Source: Actinomycetes bacterium (GTDB lineage Bacteria > Actinomycetota > Actinomycetes > Propionibacteriales > Propionibacteriaceae). From it: a stretch of DNA of 6,507 nucleotides. Positions 1 through 4,252 of the stretch are shown piece by piece. The first letter of the stretch is position 1, and every line of letters begins with the position of its first letter. The position numbers and the translations under genes were made by a program. Location of the stretch: contig JAEYNS010000316.1 in assembly GCA_023412435.1 (NCBI GenBank), forward strand, positions 1-6,507, given 5' to 3'. The notes beneath the pieces are model-generated. The model made no database searches, was not told where the DNA came from, and saw only the letters and a program-made list of their open reading frames with translations.

Positions 1-904
1 GCTGCAGCCCGGCAGCTACGTGCTCGAGCCGGAGTCCCCGGCAGCCGCCTACTCGTCCGTCGAGCTCACCGTGCCGGCTGGCTGGTGGGTGGTGAACGGC
101 CGGGTCGGACGCAACCTCGGCACCCCCGCCGAGGTGTCGGTCAGCTTCTGGAACCCGCTCGGCGCCTACGCCGACGGCTGCTCCTGGGAGTCCTCCGAGG
201 TGATGCGTTACCTGCCCGGCGAGACCGGTTGGTTCGCCCACTTCCCGCGCGAGGCCTCCAAGCCCACGAACGTCACGCTGGGCGGGTTGCCGGCGGTCCG
301 GGTCGAACTCCGGGTGTCCGATGACCTCGATGTCACGGCGTGCGACCGGGGCGAGTACCGCAGCTGGTACGGGTGGGACGGGCGCACCGAGACCAACCAC
401 GCCGCCGGCCAGACCGACGTCGCCTACGTGATCGACGCCGACGGGGTCGGCCTGCTGGTGGACGCGGTCTCCCGGCCCGGCTCCGGCGCACAGGATGTTT
501 CCGAACTGGCGGCCGTCCTCGACTCGCTGGTGATCGCGCCAGCAGACGATGCCACCGCTGCCCGGCTGGCGCGGGCTGCCCTCGCCCACCTGCCGCTGGG
601 CGGGGCTCTCCCCACCGTCGAGACCGGCGATGCCGTGCAGACCACCCTGGGCGAGGCCCGCAGGGCCCTCGCCAGTGGCGAGCTCGGGGCCGGCGCGGCG
701 GACGCCGAGGTCTGGCTGATCCAGGTCACCGGAAGATTCGACTGCAGCACCTGCCCCCGCCCGTCCGGCGACGAGGGACCCACGGGGACGGTGTTCAGCG
801 TGGTGCTCGACAGGGCTCTGGAGCGCGAGTACGGGGTGGCGCTGGCCAACGCGCGGGCGAACCTCGACGCGCTCGGGGAGGTGACCGGCTTCCGGCTCCG
901 CTGA
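1..904 (+). CDS. Unrecognised, probably exported protein, 3' part only
   Basis: The reading frame is open from base 2 to the TGA at 902-904, so the start lies upstream; a GTG at base 20 is in frame but nothing marks it as the true start. About 300 residues are visible. The first half (roughly residues 15-180, counted from base 2) reads like a beta-rich extracellular domain: LTVPAGW near the start, a tryptophan- and glycine-rich middle, and cysteines near residues 60 and 114 that could form a disulfide. The last ~70 residues form a second block starting VWLIQVTGRF, with a C-S-T-C pair near residues 248-251 and a TGTVFSVVLD strand. Such blocks occur in actinobacterial secreted or membrane-anchored proteins of unknown function (recalled, not searched). 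No catalytic motif is recognisable. Codon use is normal for the window. The function is unknown; only the reading frame is certain. Confidence 0.85.
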   Translation, partial: LQPGSYVLEPESPAAAYSSVELTVPAGWWVVNGRVGRNLGTPAEVSVSFWNPLGAYADGCSWESSEVMRYLPGETGWFAHFPREASKPTNVTLGGLPAVRVELRVSDDLDVTACDRGEYRSWYGWDGRTETNHAAGQTDVAYVIDADGVGLLVDAVSRPGSGAQDVSELAAVLDSLVIAPADDATAARLARAALAHLPLGGALPTVETGDAVQTTLGEARRALASGELGAGAADAEVWLIQVTGRFDCSTCPRPSGDEGPTGTVFSVVLDRALEREYGVALANARANLDALGEVTGFRLR

Positions 905-911
905 CTAGGGT
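881..911 (+). promoter_or_regulatory. Possible promoter of the aldo/keto reductase gene, with small hairpin
   Basis: A TAGGGT at 906-911 fits the actinobacterial -10 pattern TAnnnT. A weak -35 match, GTGACC (881-886), lies 19 bases upstream inside the preceding gene. The -10 box runs into a 6-bp hairpin, GTGGGG (910-915) / CCCCAC (920-925) with loop CTCA. The hairpin could be an operator, a weak terminator of the preceding gene, or chance in GC-rich DNA. The 36-base gap between the genes also allows plain read-through. Confidence 0.35.
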
Positions 912-940
912 GGGGCTCACCCCACGCACGAAGGAGCGCC

Positions 941-1930
941 ATGGAGACCCGACGGCTCGGAACCACTGACCTGTCGATCACGAAGCTCGGGGTGGGCGCC
1001 TGGGCGATCGGCGGCGGCGGCTGGGCCGCCGGCGGGGGGCACCAGGACGACGACGACTCGGTGGCAGCGATCCGCCACGCCGTCGACCTGGGGGTGAACT
1101 GGATCGACACCGCCCCCGCCTACGGCCTGGGCCACTCCGAGGAGGTCGTGGCCCGGGCGCTGCGCGACCTGCCGGCCGACGAGCGTCCCTACGTGTTCAC
1201 CAAGTGCGGCCTGATCCGCCGGGACCCGTTCGACCCTCCGAACCGGACGGGAGACCCGGCCACCATTCGGCGCGAGGTGGACGACTCGCTCCGACGGCTC
1301 GAGGTCGAGCGACTCGACCTGCTGCAGGTGCACTGGCCCGCTGAGGACGGCGTCCCGATCGAGGAGTACTGGGGCGCCCTCGCCGAGGTGAAGCGGGAGG
1401 GCAAGGCGCGCGCGATCGGGTTGTCCAACCACTCCGTCGAGCAGTTGGAGCGGGCCGAGGCCGTGGCGCACGTCGACACGCTGCAGCCGCCGTTCTCGAT
1501 GATCAACCGCGCGGCTGCCGCCGACCTGCTGCCCTGGTGCGCCGCCCACGACACCGGCGTGATCGTGTACAGCCCGATGCAGTCCGGGCTGCTGACCGGG
1601 CGGTTCGACGCCGAGCGGGTGAAGGCCCTCGACCCGGAGGACTGGCGGACCCGCAACCCCGAGTTCACCACGGAGCTGGAGGCGAACCTCGCCCTGGTCG
1701 AGCGGATCCGGGTTGTGGCCGACCGGCTCGGTACCACGATCCCGGCCGTCGCGATCGGGTGGGTGCTTGCCTCGCCCGCGGTCACCGGCGCCATCGTGGG
1801 GGCCCGTCACCCCGGGCAGGTGGACGGCTGGATCCCCGGCGCCTCCACCCTGCTCGACGAGGCGACCCTCACCGAGTTGGCCGCCGCCATCGAGCAGACC
1901 GGCGCGGGACGCGGGCCGTCGCGGCCCTGA
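941..1930 (+). CDS. Aldo/keto reductase, NADPH-dependent oxidoreductase family
   Basis: The gene encodes 329 residues, a normal length for an AKR (alpha8/beta8) barrel. It begins with the family's typical N-terminus (RRLGTTDLSITKLGVGAWAIGG). The catalytic tetrad is complete: D56 and Y61 in NWIDTAPAYG, K88 in VFTKCG and H131 in LLQVHWP. The GLSNHS segment (160-165) and the C-terminal ITP/VGAR-type cofactor region (TGAIVGARHPGQVD, 283-296) are present. The family reduces aldehydes or ketones with NAD(P)H in the cytoplasm. The overall pattern is that of the IolS/YhdN-like branch, but the substrate cannot be read from sequence. The ATG at 941 is supported by AAGGAG (931-936), four bases upstream. 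The gene is followed by a strong hairpin terminator and looks monocistronic. Confidence 0.96.
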   Translation: METRRLGTTDLSITKLGVGAWAIGGGGWAAGGGHQDDDDSVAAIRHAVDLGVNWIDTAPAYGLGHSEEVVARALRDLPADERPYVFTKCGLIRRDPFDPPNRTGDPATIRREVDDSLRRLEVERLDLLQVHWPAEDGVPIEEYWGALAEVKREGKARAIGLSNHSVEQLERAEAVAHVDTLQPPFSMINRAAAADLLPWCAAHDTGVIVYSPMQSGLLTGRFDAERVKALDPEDWRTRNPEFTTELEANLALVERIRVVADRLGTTIPAVAIGWVLASPAVTGAIVGARHPGQVDGWIPGASTLLDEATLTELAAAIEQTGAGRGPSRP

Positions 1931-1945
1931 CCCCGGACAAGCAGC

Positions 1946-1973
1946 GACGGACGTGGCCTTGGCCACGTCCGTC
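1946..1973 (+). terminator. Strong hairpin terminator after the aldo/keto reductase gene
   Basis: A perfect 13-bp inverted repeat, GACGGACGTGGCC (1946-1958) / GGCCACGTCCGTC (1961-1973), is separated by only TT, so the innermost pair or two will open to form the loop. GCAGC (1941-1945) and GCTGC (1977-1981) can prolong the stem past a small bulge. It begins 15 bases after the stop codon. There is no T-run on either strand, as in many actinobacterial terminators. Confidence 0.8.
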
Positions 1974-1984
1974 TCAGCTGCATC

Positions 1985-2104
1985 AGCGGAGGCCGTCCCC
2001 CGACTCCTCCGCTCCGCCCCCCGGGCGGTTATGCGAGCGCGTTCCCCAACCCGCATCTTAGGCGGGCGCACCGGGCCCCGCTGTCCCCCTTAAGGGGACA
2101 TTTT
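1985..2104 (+). ncRNA. Candidate 6C-type small RNA
   Basis: The stretch contains the hallmarks of the actinobacterial 6C RNA: helices presenting runs of C. Stem I is AGCGGAGG (1985-1992) / CCTCCGCT (2006-2013), a perfect 8-bp helix whose loop holds CCCCC (1997-2001). Six Cs follow in the linker (2017-2022, inside CCGCCC/GGGCGG). A second helix, ATGCG (2031-2035) / CGCAT (2052-2056), has CCCC in its loop. The segment GGGCGGTTATGCGAG (2023-2037) matches my memory of the 6C consensus. In mycobacteria, 6C RNA acts in trans through its C-rich loops on G-rich mRNA sites. The 3' end is placed at the hairpin plus TTTT at 2082-2104; the 5' end is uncertain and no clear TAnnnT box lies just upstream. 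A covariance-model search was not possible, so this is a recognition by eye. The alternative is merely structured GC-rich intergenic DNA. Confidence 0.6.
2082..2104 (+). terminator. Intrinsic terminator, hairpin followed by TTTT
   Basis: TGTCCCC (2082-2088) and GGGGACA (2094-2100) form a perfect 7-bp stem with loop CTTAA, followed directly by TTTT (2101-2104). This is the most classical rho-independent terminator in the window. It lies 152 bases after the aldo/keto reductase stop, behind another terminator, so it more plausibly ends the candidate small RNA. It also insulates the riboswitch gene from read-through. Confidence 0.65.
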
Positions 2105-2162
2105 CCCGTGCATTCCCTCTCTCGTGCGGCTCCTGGGGCGCGATCACCCCTAGTCGTCGGCA

Positions 2163-2192
2163 TTCGGCCGCCCCTGGCCGACTTGCTAGACT
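2163..2192 (+). promoter_or_regulatory. Likely promoter of the riboswitch-controlled SMR gene
   Basis: TAGACT at 2187-2192 is a good TAnnnT -10 box. The -35 region (TTCGGC, 2163-2168, 18 bases upstream) is weak. Transcription would start near 2199, about 20 bases before the riboswitch. A 7-bp inverted repeat, GACTCTG (2189-2195) / CAGAGTC (2200-2206), overlaps the -10 box and expected start and could be a DNA operator or chance. Confidence 0.5.
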
Positions 2193-2218
2193 CTGGGGTC
2201 AGAGTCCGATCCGGACTC

Positions 2219-2260
2219 CCGGACGATGGTCAAGTACCCGGTGCGCGACAAGACTTGCCA
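2219..2260 (+). promoter_or_regulatory. Guanidine-III riboswitch (ykkC-III class)
   Basis: The leader matches the conserved core of guanidine-III aptamers as I recall them, in order and with the right spacing: CCGGACGA (2219-2226), TACCCGGT (2235-2242) and GACAAGAC (2247-2254). The two CCGG segments (2219-2222 and 2238-2241) can form the pseudoknot. Helix P1 is CAAGT (2231-2235) / ACTTG (2253-2257), prolonged by TGG (2227-2229) / CCA (2258-2260) with T2230 bulged. This class binds free guanidinium and turns on guanidine exporters and related genes. The 3' strand of P1 ends one base before the GGAG ribosome binding site (2262-2265), so translational control is likely. The downstream gene is a Gdx-type exporter, the typical partner. 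A 7-bp hairpin, GAGTCCG (2202-2208) / CGGACTC (2212-2218), sits immediately upstream and may stack on the aptamer. Confidence 0.92.
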
Positions 2261-2272
2261 TGGAGATCATCA

Positions 2273-2599
2273 ATGTCCTGGTTCATCCTCATTCTCTCCG
2301 GTGTCCTCGAGTCCGTGTGGGCGACAGCCCTGGGCCGCTCGGAGGGCTTCAGCAAGCTGGCGCCGACCCTGGTCTTCGGTGGTGCCCTGCTGGCCTCAAT
2401 GGTCGGCCTCGGCCTCGCGATGCGTGACATCCCGATCGGCACCGCCTACGCGGTGTGGGTGGGAATCGGCGCCTCACTGACCGTGGGCTTCGCCATGGTC
2501 ACCGGCAGCGAGCCCGTCTCATGGGCACGGGTGCTGCTGATCCTCGGCCTGGTCGGCTGCATCGTCGGGCTCAAGCTGGTCAGCGACGCGGGGCACTGA
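2273..2599 (+). CDS. gdx: Guanidinium exporter, small multidrug resistance family (Gdx/SugE type)
   Basis: The gene encodes 108 residues, the standard SMR length, with four hydrophobic helices (about 2-21, 29-50, 57-76 and 84-103). Gdx subtype markers are present: E13, the proton/substrate-binding glutamate, in SGVLESVWATALG; W16; S42; and Y59 and W62 in IGTAYAVWVGIGA. Characterised Gdx proteins are dual-topology dimers in the inner membrane that exchange protons for guanidinium; older names are SugE and EmrE-like. The ATG at 2273 is chosen because GGAG (2262-2265) lies seven bases upstream, the protein then starts exactly where the family does, and the guanidine-III aptamer ends just before it. 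The frame is open further upstream (GTG at 2108), but that region is leader RNA. Expression should rise with intracellular guanidine. A small hairpin (2610-2621) follows the stop; no strong terminator was seen. Confidence 0.96.
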   Translation: MSWFILILSGVLESVWATALGRSEGFSKLAPTLVFGGALLASMVGLGLAMRDIPIGTAYAVWVGIGASLTVGFAMVTGSEPVSWARVLLILGLVGCIVGLKLVSDAGH

Positions 2600-2632
2600 G
2601 CCCGTCAGCCGCCGTCCGGCGTGGCCTGCTGG

Positions 2633-2662
2633 TTGCCGCCGCCGGTCCGGCTGCGCCACGAT
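2633..2662 (+). promoter_or_regulatory. Possible promoter giving a leaderless GNAT mRNA
   Basis: TTGCCG (2633-2638) and CACGAT (2657-2662) are separated by 18 bases. The -10 ends six bases before the GTG at 2669, so the transcript could begin at the start codon, as is common in actinobacteria. No Shine-Dalgarno sequence precedes that GTG, which agrees with a leaderless mRNA. Confidence 0.4.
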
Positions 2663-2668
2663 CGAGCG

Positions 2669-3220
2669 GTGACCGCCTCCGTCCCTCCCACGCCCGGGCC
2701 GCCCGCGCTGGAAACCCCGCGGCTCCTGCTGCGGCCGTGGGGGACGGACGACCTCGCCACCATCTTCGACATCTACTCCCGCTGGGAGGTCGCCCGGTTC
2801 CTGGGCAGGACGCCCGCGCCGATGACCGCGCCGGCCCAGGCCGAGGCCACCCTGCAGCGCTGGTCGGGCCTTCCCGGACCGTTGCACGGCGTGTGGGCGA
2901 TCGTGCCGAAGGGCTCTGCGGTACCCGTCGGCTCCGCGCTGATGAAGCTGCTGCCGCTCAGCGGTAGCGGAGAGCCGTCCGCCCAGACCGAGATCGGCTG
3001 GCACCTGCACCCGTCAGCCTGGGGCAACGGCTATGCCACCGAGGCCGGCGCGCGGCTCGTCGAGCATGCGTGGCGGCACGGCCTGTCCGAGGTCTACGCG
3101 GTCGTCTACCCCGACAACGCCGCCTCGCAAGCGGTCTGCCGGCGTCTCGGCATGGAGCACCTCGGGCCTACCGACCGGTACTACGACATCACCTGCGAGT
3201 TGTTCCGGCTCAGGCGGTGA
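2669..3220 (+). CDS. GNAT-family N-acetyltransferase, RimJ/RimL type
   Basis: The protein has 183 residues from GTG 2669, typical for the family. It opens with the RimJ-like strand ALETPRLLLRPW (13-24). It continues with EIGWHLHPSAWGNGYATEAG (108-127), the acetyl-CoA pyrophosphate loop of motif A (here W-G-N-G-Y-A). It ends with motif B, VYPDNAASQAVCRRLGM (146-162). The family moves an acetyl group from acetyl-CoA to an amine of a protein N-terminus, antibiotic or small molecule; the acceptor cannot be inferred. An earlier in-frame GTG at 2621 would add 16 residues (ACWLPPPVRLRHDRAV) that do not resemble the family, so I prefer 2669. The stop overlaps the start of the Nudix gene (GTGA at 3217-3220), implying translational coupling. 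The gene may share a transcript with the exporter upstream (69-base gap) or use its own promoter. Confidence 0.9.
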   Translation: MTASVPPTPGPPALETPRLLLRPWGTDDLATIFDIYSRWEVARFLGRTPAPMTAPAQAEATLQRWSGLPGPLHGVWAIVPKGSAVPVGSALMKLLPLSGSGEPSAQTEIGWHLHPSAWGNGYATEAGARLVEHAWRHGLSEVYAVVYPDNAASQAVCRRLGMEHLGPTDRYYDITCELFRLRR

Positions 3221-3248
3221 GCGACCCGATGGCGGTGAGCGACCCGAT
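3213..3248 (+). repeat. 18-bp perfect tandem duplication at the GNAT/Nudix junction
   Basis: GGCGGTGAGCGACCCGAT occurs at 3213-3230 and again at 3231-3248 with no mismatch. The first copy contains the acetyltransferase stop and the overlapping Nudix GTG. The second contains the same GGTGA junction again, in frame. It encodes a doubled V-S-D-P-M near the Nudix N-terminus. The identity suggests a recent slippage event. Confidence 0.97.
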
Positions 3249-3624
3249 GGTGGTGGTCGGCGCTGTCGTGGTGCACGAAGGGCTGGTGCTGTGTGCCCGG
3301 CGCGGGACGGGTCCGCTGGCGGGCCTGTGGGAGTTCCCCGGGGGCAAGGTCGAGCCGGGCGAGTCTCCCCGTCAGGCGCTGCGGCGCGAGGTCGCGGAGG
3401 AACTCGGGTGCCAGATCGACGTCGGCAGGGAGATCCTCACCGCCTCGCACCGCTACCCGTTCGGGACGGTGCGGATGACCACCTACGAGTGCGCCCTGCG
3501 GGAGGGGATGCCGACGCCGTCGGAGCATGAGGAACTGCGCTGGCTCGCGCCCGGTGAGCTGCGCTCGCTCGACTGGGCGCCGGTCGACCTGCCCACGGTG
3601 GGGCGGCTGGCCGACCGGGTGTGA
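3217..3624 (+). CDS. MutT-type Nudix hydrolase
   Basis: The protein has 135 residues from GTG 3217, the usual MutT size. The Nudix box is complete at 43-65: G43-x5-E49-x7-R57-E58-V-A-E61-E62-L-G64, preceded by LAGLWEFPG. It coordinates Mg2+ for hydrolysis of a nucleoside diphosphate linked to another group. The W-E-F-P-G-G-K-V-E-P-G-E wording is that of MutT / CTP pyrophosphohydrolase-like enzymes, which clean the pool of 8-oxo-dGTP or other damaged nucleotides; the exact substrate is not readable. The start is ambiguous because of the 18-bp duplication: GTG 3217 overlaps the upstream stop as GTGA (preferred, for coupling), and GTG 3235 is the duplicated equivalent giving 129 residues. No independent Shine-Dalgarno sequence is seen. 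It ends three bases before the stop of a convergent gene. Confidence 0.94.
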   Translation: MSDPMAVSDPMVVVGAVVVHEGLVLCARRGTGPLAGLWEFPGGKVEPGESPRQALRREVAEELGCQIDVGREILTASHRYPFGTVRMTTYECALREGMPTPSEHEELRWLAPGELRSLDWAPVDLPTVGRLADRV

Positions 3625-3627
3625 ACC

Positions 3628-3840
3628 TCAGTCGTCGTGCTTCTTGCGCTTCTTGCGCTTCTTGCGGGCCTTCGCCCAGGCCCTGACCTTCTCCTCGTCC
3701 CACATCGGGGTCCGCTTGTCGGGCCACAGGTCTTTGGGGGCGTGGTATTCCTTGCCGTTCTTGCGCTCCTTGGACATCGCAGAACGGAACTGCTCCGTCG
3801 GCACACCCGCGATCTCGGCGGCCTGCGACGTGGTCAACAC
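3628..3840 (-). CDS. Small helix-turn-helix DNA-binding protein with basic tail
   Basis: A 70-residue protein starts at the minus-strand GTG at 3840. Residues 2-22 (LTTSQAAEIAGVPTEQFRSAM) look like the helix-turn-helix of MerR/AlpA/excisionase-like proteins. KDLWPDKRTPMWDEEKVRAW (36-55) fits the wing and last helix of such domains, where the residue after the wing leads into D-E-x-x-V. The tail is A-(RKK)3-HDD, strongly basic, suited to nonspecific DNA or RNA contact. The start choice rests on TAGGGT (3853-3848), a -10 box seven bases before this GTG, giving a leaderless mRNA; the GTG at 3849 overlaps that box and is less likely. The role is unknown: small free-standing regulator or excisionase-like factor. 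No integrase or phage gene is visible nearby. It is convergent with the Nudix gene, with three bases between stops. Confidence 0.8.
   Translation of the reverse strand: MLTTSQAAEIAGVPTEQFRSAMSKERKNGKEYHAPKDLWPDKRTPMWDEEKVRAWAKARKKRKKRKKHDD
3640..3666 (-). repeat. Three tandem 9-bp units encoding Arg-Lys-Lys
   Basis: CTTCTTGCG is repeated three times without mismatch on the plus strand (3640-3648, 3649-3657, 3658-3666), which is CGCAAGAAG on the coding strand. It encodes the (RKK)3 tail of the small helix-turn-helix protein and is a likely slippage site, so tail length may vary between strains. Confidence 0.95.
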
Positions 3841-3847
3841 AGACCGC

Positions 3848-3877
3848 ACCCTACCGGTCCCGGCAGGTTGGGTTCAG
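3848..3877 (-). promoter_or_regulatory. Likely promoter of the small helix-turn-helix gene
   Basis: On the minus strand, TAGGGT (3853-3848) is a good TAnnnT -10 box; CTGAAC (3877-3872), 18 bases upstream, is a weak -35. The expected transcript start coincides with the GTG at 3840. The -35 lies in the last codons of the small upstream ORF, whose stop is at 3876-3874. Confidence 0.5.
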
Positions 3878-4014
3878 CCTCGATAGCCCTGCGGTTCCAG
3901 CACCGCGAGGATGGTCAGGGTCGATCCGGCCTGGCCACCGCCGGCCAAACGGGGGGACAACCCCGCCGTGAGGAAGCGGACGACGCCCTGGATCGCTCCG
4001 CGCGCTGCTCGCAT
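3874..4014 (-). CDS. Unrecognised 46-residue protein under a palindromic operator
   Basis: From the minus-strand ATG at 4014 the product is MRAARGAIQGVVRFLTAGLS, then PRLAGGGQAG, then STLTILAVLEPQGYRG. I do not recognise it. The N-terminal ~20 residues are basic and could form an amphipathic helix; the middle is glycine-rich; STLTILAVL could be a strand. There are no cysteines and no clear membrane span. The case for a real gene is strong despite its size. GGAGGT (4027-4022) is a full Shine-Dalgarno sequence seven bases from the ATG. A TTGATT-17-TAAGGT promoter lies ~30 bases further up. About 80% of its codons end in G or C. It may be a complete small protein, a leader peptide for the helix-turn-helix gene 33 bases downstream, or the remnant start of a longer gene that was deleted or frameshifted. 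Confidence 0.6.
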   Translation of the reverse strand: MRAARGAIQGVVRFLTAGLSPRLAGGGQAGSTLTILAVLEPQGYRG

Positions 4015-4051
4015 GTCAGGCACCTCCGTCTCATATCTCCTGAGGTTGACG

Positions 4052-4080
4052 ACCTTAGCATCGCTAGGGTTGCCAATCAA
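4052..4080 (-). promoter_or_regulatory. Promoter of the 46-residue ORF, inside the palindrome
   Basis: Minus-strand TTGATT (4080-4075) and TAAGGT (4057-4052) are separated by exactly 17 bases, the best-formed promoter of this region. The -35 lies in the spacer between the two arms of the large inverted repeat. The left arm covers the spacer and overlaps the -10, which is the expected position for a repressor. Confidence 0.7.
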
Positions 4081-4100
4081 GCAGCCCTAGCGATGCTAAG
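4054..4100. promoter_or_regulatory. Double operator: perfect 16-bp inverted repeat
   Basis: CTTAGCATCGCTAGGG (4054-4069) is repeated in perfect inversion, CCCTAGCGATGCTAAG (4085-4100), around a 15-base spacer. Each arm is itself an imperfect dyad, CTTAGC-ATC-GCTAGG, so each can be one binding site for a dimeric repressor of TetR, MarR or PadR style. No regulator of these families lies in the window; the small helix-turn-helix protein next door is one candidate. The long spacer and absence of a T-run argue against a terminator. A transposon-end or site-specific recombination site is a less likely alternative. Confidence 0.75.
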
Positions 4101-4252
4101 CGCGCAGCTGCCGGATTCTCAGCCGATCCTCAGGCCGAGGTCCTCCCTGCGCGGGACACCCTGCGGCGCGAGGCGAGCGACGGCTCGGTCGGCGAGTAGC
4201 CGCACCGCAGCCGAGGAGGTGTCCGTGCGCGCAGTTCTGGCAGACTCCACCC
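4101..4252. other. Gap between the double operator and the acyltransferase gene
   Basis: No convincing gene was found. It holds a very strong Shine-Dalgarno-like GAGGAGGT (4213-4220) followed four bases later by GTG (4225), but that frame is not the acyltransferase frame. CAGACT (4241-4246), six bases before the GTG at 4253, could be a -10 for a leaderless acyltransferase transcript. A minus-strand frame from GTG 4250 to a stop at 4119 has plausible codon use but no ribosome binding site. Confidence 0.4.

Noticed and set aside
917..2071. A 384-codon open frame on the minus strand across the aldo/keto reductase gene
   Set aside because: It is the antisense shadow of a gene with a full catalytic tetrad; the translation is R/G/V/H-rich with no domain, which is common in very GC-rich DNA.
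2082..2104. TGTCCCC...GGGGACA as an insertion-sequence end
   Set aside because: There is no matching second end, no transposase and no target duplication; the hairpin followed by TTTT is better explained as a terminator.
2108..2272. Upstream extension of the SMR gene from GTG 2108
   Set aside because: The 55 added codons cover the promoter and riboswitch, and the family starts at the Met encoded at 2273 behind GGAG.
2621..2668. Upstream GTG start for the acetyltransferase
   Set aside because: The 16 extra residues do not fit the family, and the region better explains a promoter with a leaderless start at 2669.
4119..4250. A 43-codon minus-strand ORF from GTG 4250 with plausible codon bias
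   Set aside because: It has no convincing ribosome binding site or promoter and abuts the acyltransferase start; codon bias alone is weak evidence at this length.
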